In this document: positions 60,963 to 64,000 of the stretch, piece after piece
Layout of the letters: every line of letters begins with the position of its first letter
Position numbering within the stretch: the first letter of the stretch is position 1
Assembly: GCA_025361565.1 (NCBI GenBank)
Contig: JANYKN010000140.1
Span: 124,001 to 188,000, forward strand
Length of the DNA stretch: 64,000 nucleotides
Source: Bacteroidota bacterium
GTDB taxonomy: Bacteria > Bacteroidota > Bacteroidia > Bacteroidales > NBLH01
Direction of reading: 5' to 3'
Notes under the pieces: model-generated
The model's database searches: none
What the model was told of the DNA's origin: nothing
The model's input: only the letters and a program-made list of their open reading frames with translations
Position numbers and translations under genes: made by a program

Positions 60963-60970
60963 TATATTTG
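60963..60970 (+). promoter_or_regulatory. Candidate -7 box
   Basis: TATATTTG matches TAnnTTTG. It lies ~110 bp upstream of the next gene (61080), implying a long leader if used. Confidence 0.45.
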
Positions 60971-61079
60971 CCCTCGCACAAAAATTTGATGCAACAATTT
61001 AAAAAAATGGAATGAAATAAGCTGCATTCAAAAAAAATAAACAAAACAATATAGCTAAATGATATAAAAACAACCAGAT

Positions 61080-61910
61080 ATGGACATAGAAAAAATCAAA
61101 AACTACAACACAAAAGTACTTGCCATTTTTTTAACCACACTTGTAGCTTTTGCTGTAATTGGATTAATTTCCTTCATTATTTTCCTTTTTACCGAGGTTT
61201 TTCATTTTCCGCAAAATTCCTCAACATATACGCCCGAAGGCATACAAGTAGAAGAACCGCAACAAAATAGTGAAACAGGAAATGATAACCAGCTGCATGT
61301 TTCGTATAGCTTTCCACAATTGGCTGATACGCTGAATCAACTCTATATTATTTCTGTGGGCCACCAAACAAAATATGAAATAGAATCGAGCCTTAACAAA
61401 AGAGGAAAATTTTTATCCAGCAGCAGTTCCGAAAGTAACAATACGTATGATTACAATACACAGGCCACATCTGTGAATTTATTGATTTATGATGCTAAAA
61501 ATGCCAAACTTGAAAAACTTTTCAAACAGCAGATTTTAATGGGAAATTATGATACCTATTATGATAAAGACGATGTAATTATTGTATTTGAGGCTGTTGA
61601 TAAAGATTCAAATAAAGACGGTAGAATCACACTTGATGATGAAACATCGCTCTATTTCTATTCGCTCAGAAATAAAACAATGAAACTAGCAAAAATGGAA
61701 GGTGAAACTGTTTTGCAATATGAGTTTAATATAAAAACAAGAAACGCTATGATAAGGTTTGGTGATGATCCAAATAACCGTAAGGATAAAAATGAAATCG
61801 TTTCGCCGGGTACACTTTGCAGATATGATTTTGATTCAGATAAACTCAGCAAAATCAATGATATTCAACTTAATACAGAATTAGAAACCATTGCCGGTGG
61901 CAAGAAGTAA
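61080..61910 (+). CDS. Membrane-anchored protein of unknown function
   Basis: The 276-residue protein has one N-terminal membrane helix (VLAIFLTTLVAFAVIGLISF, residues ~13-40) and a large soluble domain outside. A Ser-rich loop (SSSSSESNN), several strands (SVNLLIYDAKNAKLEKLF, DDVIIVFEAVDKDSN) and one EF-hand-like loop (DKDSNKDGRITLDDE) are visible. The last suggests calcium binding. It sits 26 bp before an M14 peptidase gene, in one transcript. No family was recognised; a substrate-binding or regulatory subunit is one guess. Confidence 0.55.
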   Translation: MDIEKIKNYNTKVLAIFLTTLVAFAVIGLISFIIFLFTEVFHFPQNSSTYTPEGIQVEEPQQNSETGNDNQLHVSYSFPQLADTLNQLYIISVGHQTKYEIESSLNKRGKFLSSSSSESNNTYDYNTQATSVNLLIYDAKNAKLEKLFKQQILMGNYDTYYDKDDVIIVFEAVDKDSNKDGRITLDDETSLYFYSLRNKTMKLAKMEGETVLQYEFNIKTRNAMIRFGDDPNNRKDKNEIVSPGTLCRYDFDSDKLSKINDIQLNTELETIAGGKK

Positions 61911-61936
61911 ATTATAAAAAAGTATATAGAAAGACA

Positions 61937-63181
61937 ATGGAAATGGAGCACTTTATAAATGAACTTGAACAACAATACGACAAATTCAAAGAAAAAAGCC
62001 TAATTAACAGAAGGTTTAAACACAAAGATATTATATCGCTTATCGAAAAACTTAGAAATCAACCTATATTTGAGGTTTCTGAGTTGGGTAGATCGATCGA
62101 AGGCCGCGAAATTTTTCTAATCAAAGCAGGAACCGGCAAAACCAAAGTATTGCTTTGGTCGCAAATGCATGGCAATGAACCTACTGCAACTGCCGCACTT
62201 TTCGATATTTTTAATTTGTTGACTTCAGACAATCAATTTACTGCGGAGAAAAAAACAATCCTGGAAGAACTTAGCTTGTATTTTGTGCCCATGGTTAATC
62301 CGGATGGGGCGCAGGTTTTTAAACGTCGAAATTCGCTTGACATCGACCTCAACCGCGATGCAGCCAGGCTTGAAGCCACCGAAACCAAGATACTTAAAAA
62401 ACTGAGGGATGAAATTCAGCCCGATTTTGGATTTAACCTCCACGATCAGGACTGTTATTATGCAGCTGGTGCAACATCAAATCCGGCAACCATTTCTTTC
62501 TTAACACCTTCGTTTAATGTCGAAAAAGACATTGATCACAGTCGCAGGGCTTCCATGGAACAAATTGTTATCATGAACCAGGTGCTTCAAAAATATATTC
62601 CGGGACAGGTTGGCCGTTACAACGATGATTTTATGCCAACCGCTTTTGGCGACAGTATGCAAAAGTGGGGAACAAGTACCATTTTAATCGAGTCGGGCGG
62701 ATTTAAAAATGACCCAGAAAAGCAAATGGTTAGGAAAATGAACTTTTTGGGTATCATGGCTTCGCTTTACAGCATTTCCGTGGGCAATCCAGATGAAATG
62801 TACTATATGGATTATTTTCAAATTCCGGAAAACAAAAAAGACAAGCTTTTTGATCTTCTCGTTCGAAATGCCACTTTACAAAAAAACGGACAAAGCTTTT
62901 CAATAGACATTGGGATTAGAAGAAAAGAAATTGAAAATCAGGACAATACAGGCTTTACTCATAAAAGCGAAATATACGATATCGGTGATTTGAGGAACTA
63001 TTTTGGGTACGATGAAGTTGATGCAACTGATTTATTGATCAAAAGCCTTGAAAATGATATTCTGATTGGCAGCAAAGCTGATTTTCAATTGGTTGAAACC
63101 AATGATAAACTTCGTTTTAAAATTATTAACGGATTTATTGAAGAAGAAATGGAAATTGTCTGGAAACTCGATAATTTATAA
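61937..63181 (+). CDS. M14-family zinc carboxypeptidase-like protein
   Basis: The 414-residue protein has the M14 zinc site H-x-x-E (WSQMHGNEPTATAAL; His78 and Glu81), the third ligand His169 (FGFNLHDQDCYY), and catalytic Glu252 (TILIESGGFK). The N-terminal helical part (~1-40) has no signal peptide, so the enzyme is probably cytoplasmic. Other conserved stretches are PMVNPDGAQVFKRRNSLDID and LNRDAARLEATET. Relatives act as carboxypeptidases or deacylases, including murein tripeptide amidases; which one applies is undetermined. The stop codon overlaps the hairpin element at 63181-63355. Confidence 0.85.
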   Translation: MEMEHFINELEQQYDKFKEKSLINRRFKHKDIISLIEKLRNQPIFEVSELGRSIEGREIFLIKAGTGKTKVLLWSQMHGNEPTATAALFDIFNLLTSDNQFTAEKKTILEELSLYFVPMVNPDGAQVFKRRNSLDIDLNRDAARLEATETKILKKLRDEIQPDFGFNLHDQDCYYAAGATSNPATISFLTPSFNVEKDIDHSRRASMEQIVIMNQVLQKYIPGQVGRYNDDFMPTAFGDSMQKWGTSTILIESGGFKNDPEKQMVRKMNFLGIMASLYSISVGNPDEMYYMDYFQIPENKKDKLFDLLVRNATLQKNGQSFSIDIGIRRKEIENQDNTGFTHKSEIYDIGDLRNYFGYDEVDATDLLIKSLENDILIGSKADFQLVETNDKLRFKIINGFIEEEMEIVWKLDNL

Positions 63182-63355
63182 TGCGAATTAATGGTTCGTA
63201 TTTTTCAATAGCCGCCTGCTTTAGCTGGCGGTTGAAAAAGAAAGAACAATTTGGCTTTAGCCAAGACTAAATAATAATTTCGGCTAAAGCCCTTCAGACG
63301 AGTTTATTCCGATCCACCGGCTAAAGCCAGCGGCAATTTAACTGCTAATTCGCAT
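63181..63355. repeat. GGCTTTAGCC hairpin element with 10-bp terminal inverted repeats
   Basis: The ends are ATGCGAATTA (63181-63190) and TAATTCGCAT (63346-63355), perfect inverses. Inside, a hairpin unit at 63212-63231 (CCGCC/GGCGG around GCTTTAGC) is inverted relative to the unit near 63316-63334, with palindromes TTGGCTTTAGCCAA (63251-63264) and CGGCTAAAGCC (63281-63291). The left end coincides with the last base of the peptidase stop codon. GGCTTTAGC cores recur at 31.7 kb. Confidence 0.7.
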
Positions 63356-63370
63356 TTATTAGTGAAAAAT

Positions 63371-63406
63371 AAAAAGTGATGGATTTTATAAGCTCCATCA
63401 CTTTTT
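63371..63406. terminator. Bidirectional rho-independent terminator
   Basis: A perfect 13-bp stem AAAAAGTGATGGA/TCCATCACTTTTT with a 10-nt loop lies between the peptidase gene and the convergent partial gene. Both sides carry A/T tracts. Confidence 0.9.
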
Positions 63407-63452
63407 ACTTAACATCCATAAATCGGCATAAAACAAATGCTTAATCCAAACT

Positions 63453-64000
63453 TTAATTCTTAATTTTTATACTACTTGATTTTATCAATTTGTCGATTAA
63501 AGGATTTGTTGTTGCACTTTTCTTTGATAGTGCTTGAGTATATTTTGTAATTTTTCCTTTATACACTCCACCTATCTTACCGGTTTCTGTATATCCAGAG
63601 TTTCCATCACCGTTCGTATCCAACATATCAGCATAAACACCAGCGCTTATATCGTTCAACTTAATGTTATAATCTCCATTTGTAACAGACACATCAATAC
63701 TTCCACCATGGCCAGTTAAAAAACCATTTCCATTACTCATACCAATTCCACTAGCAAAGATAAATCCGAATGGAATGATACCGCGGCTGGCATCCATCGC
63801 TGCTACCTCATCAAGACCAGCATAGTTTCCACTTAAAACATTAGTAAGTGTGTCATATACAGCAACTAAAAGATTGGTAGTATCAGGTCCGGATATATTG
63901 GTAAACACAAATTGAAAAACTGAGAATTCATTGCTCATTCCTGAATTACTTACCCATTCTACAAGTGCAACGCTATCAACTGCATAGCTTTTTCCGGCAT
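63453..64000 (-). CDS. Secreted or surface protein with EF-hand-like loop (5' end outside window)
   Basis: The frame stays open to the right edge, so the N terminus is missing. The visible part is ~181 residues. It is beta-rich and Gly/Asp-rich: FSVFQFVFTNISGPDTTNLL, GFIFASGIGMSNGNGFLTGH and SIDVSVTNGDYNIKLND, with a calcium-type loop DTNGDGNSGYTE and a basic C-terminal tail (KLIKSSSIKIKN). The composition suggests an exported protein, but without the N terminus a signal cannot be seen. Family not recognised. Confidence 0.55.
   Translation of the reverse strand, partial: AGKSYAVDSVALVEWVSNSGMSNEFSVFQFVFTNISGPDTTNLLVAVYDTLTNVLSGNYAGLDEVAAMDASRGIIPFGFIFASGIGMSNGNGFLTGHGGSIDVSVTNGDYNIKLNDISAGVYADMLDTNGDGNSGYTETGKIGGVYKGKITKYTQALSKKSATTNPLIDKLIKSSSIKIKN

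Overview
The window is about 64 kb of AT-rich chromosome from a member of the Bacteroidota, most likely Bacteroidales or Marinilabiliales-like. The evidence is a SusC/SusD/SusE polysaccharide utilisation locus (PUL), a hybrid two-component system (HTCS), many Cys-lipoprotein signals, promoter-like TAnnTTTG boxes in place of sigma70 boxes, and several small hairpin-rich interspersed repeats of the kind common in this phylum. No rRNA, tRNA, CRISPR array or intact transposase was seen.

Layout. 1-3.5 kb: a chemotaxis cassette (3' end of one MCP, CheW, a second MCP) followed by a STAS/SpoIIAA-like protein. 3.5-9.3 kb (minus strand): xylose catabolism (xylB, xylA, XylE-type symporter, AraC regulator), with a candidate operator just upstream of xylB. 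9.3-11.5 kb: a decapitated LolA-like gene abutting a multi-hairpin repeat, then a secreted PQQ-type beta-propeller protein. 11.8-15.9 kb: a small secreted protein, a LytS/LytTR two-component pair, and a lipoprotein made of five glycogen-binding-like repeats. 15.9-20.4 kb: DUF2237, an IS630-like remnant, small membrane and zinc-ribbon proteins, a dead cysteine-synthase fragment, and a CDP-alcohol phosphatidyltransferase/CarS-like pair. 20.7-28.6 kb: core metabolism (ppdK, a Gfo/Idh/MocA oxidoreductase, purL). 28.7-32.9 kb: a DUF4097 protein, a small membrane protein, the mobile mystery A/B (Xre + Fic) pair and a GIDE-domain membrane protein.

33-48 kb is the most coherent accessory system. A divergent HTCS sensor faces two GH53 endo-beta-1,4-galactanases (one lipoprotein, one with an ordinary signal peptide), a GH2 beta-galactosidase lipoprotein, SusC, SusD and a SusE-like protein with a duplicated C-terminal domain. 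The likely substrate is pectic beta-1,4-galactan. It would be bound and cut at the surface, imported by SusCD, trimmed in the periplasm, and sensed by the HTCS. A 15-bp direct repeat with 21-bp periodicity sits just upstream of the GH53 promoter and is a good candidate HTCS site. A 198-bp MITE-like element with perfect 19-bp inverted ends follows the PUL.

48-64 kb: a YciI-like lipoprotein, a predicted outer-membrane protein/lipoprotein pair, an OmpR-type two-component system, an acidic small protein, a roughly 1480-residue multi-PAS/GAF kinase with a receiver-only partner, an alkaline-phosphatase-superfamily lipoprotein, an AlkD-like protein, a membrane-anchored protein, an M14 peptidase, and a secreted gene cut by the window edge. 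I did not find a clear-cut new defence or mobile system. The best leads are the PUL regulatory repeat, the xyl operator, the five-repeat lipoprotein with its LytTR regulator, the CarS-like lipid pair, the Cys-rich PAS domains and the repeat elements that have broken or abut genes.
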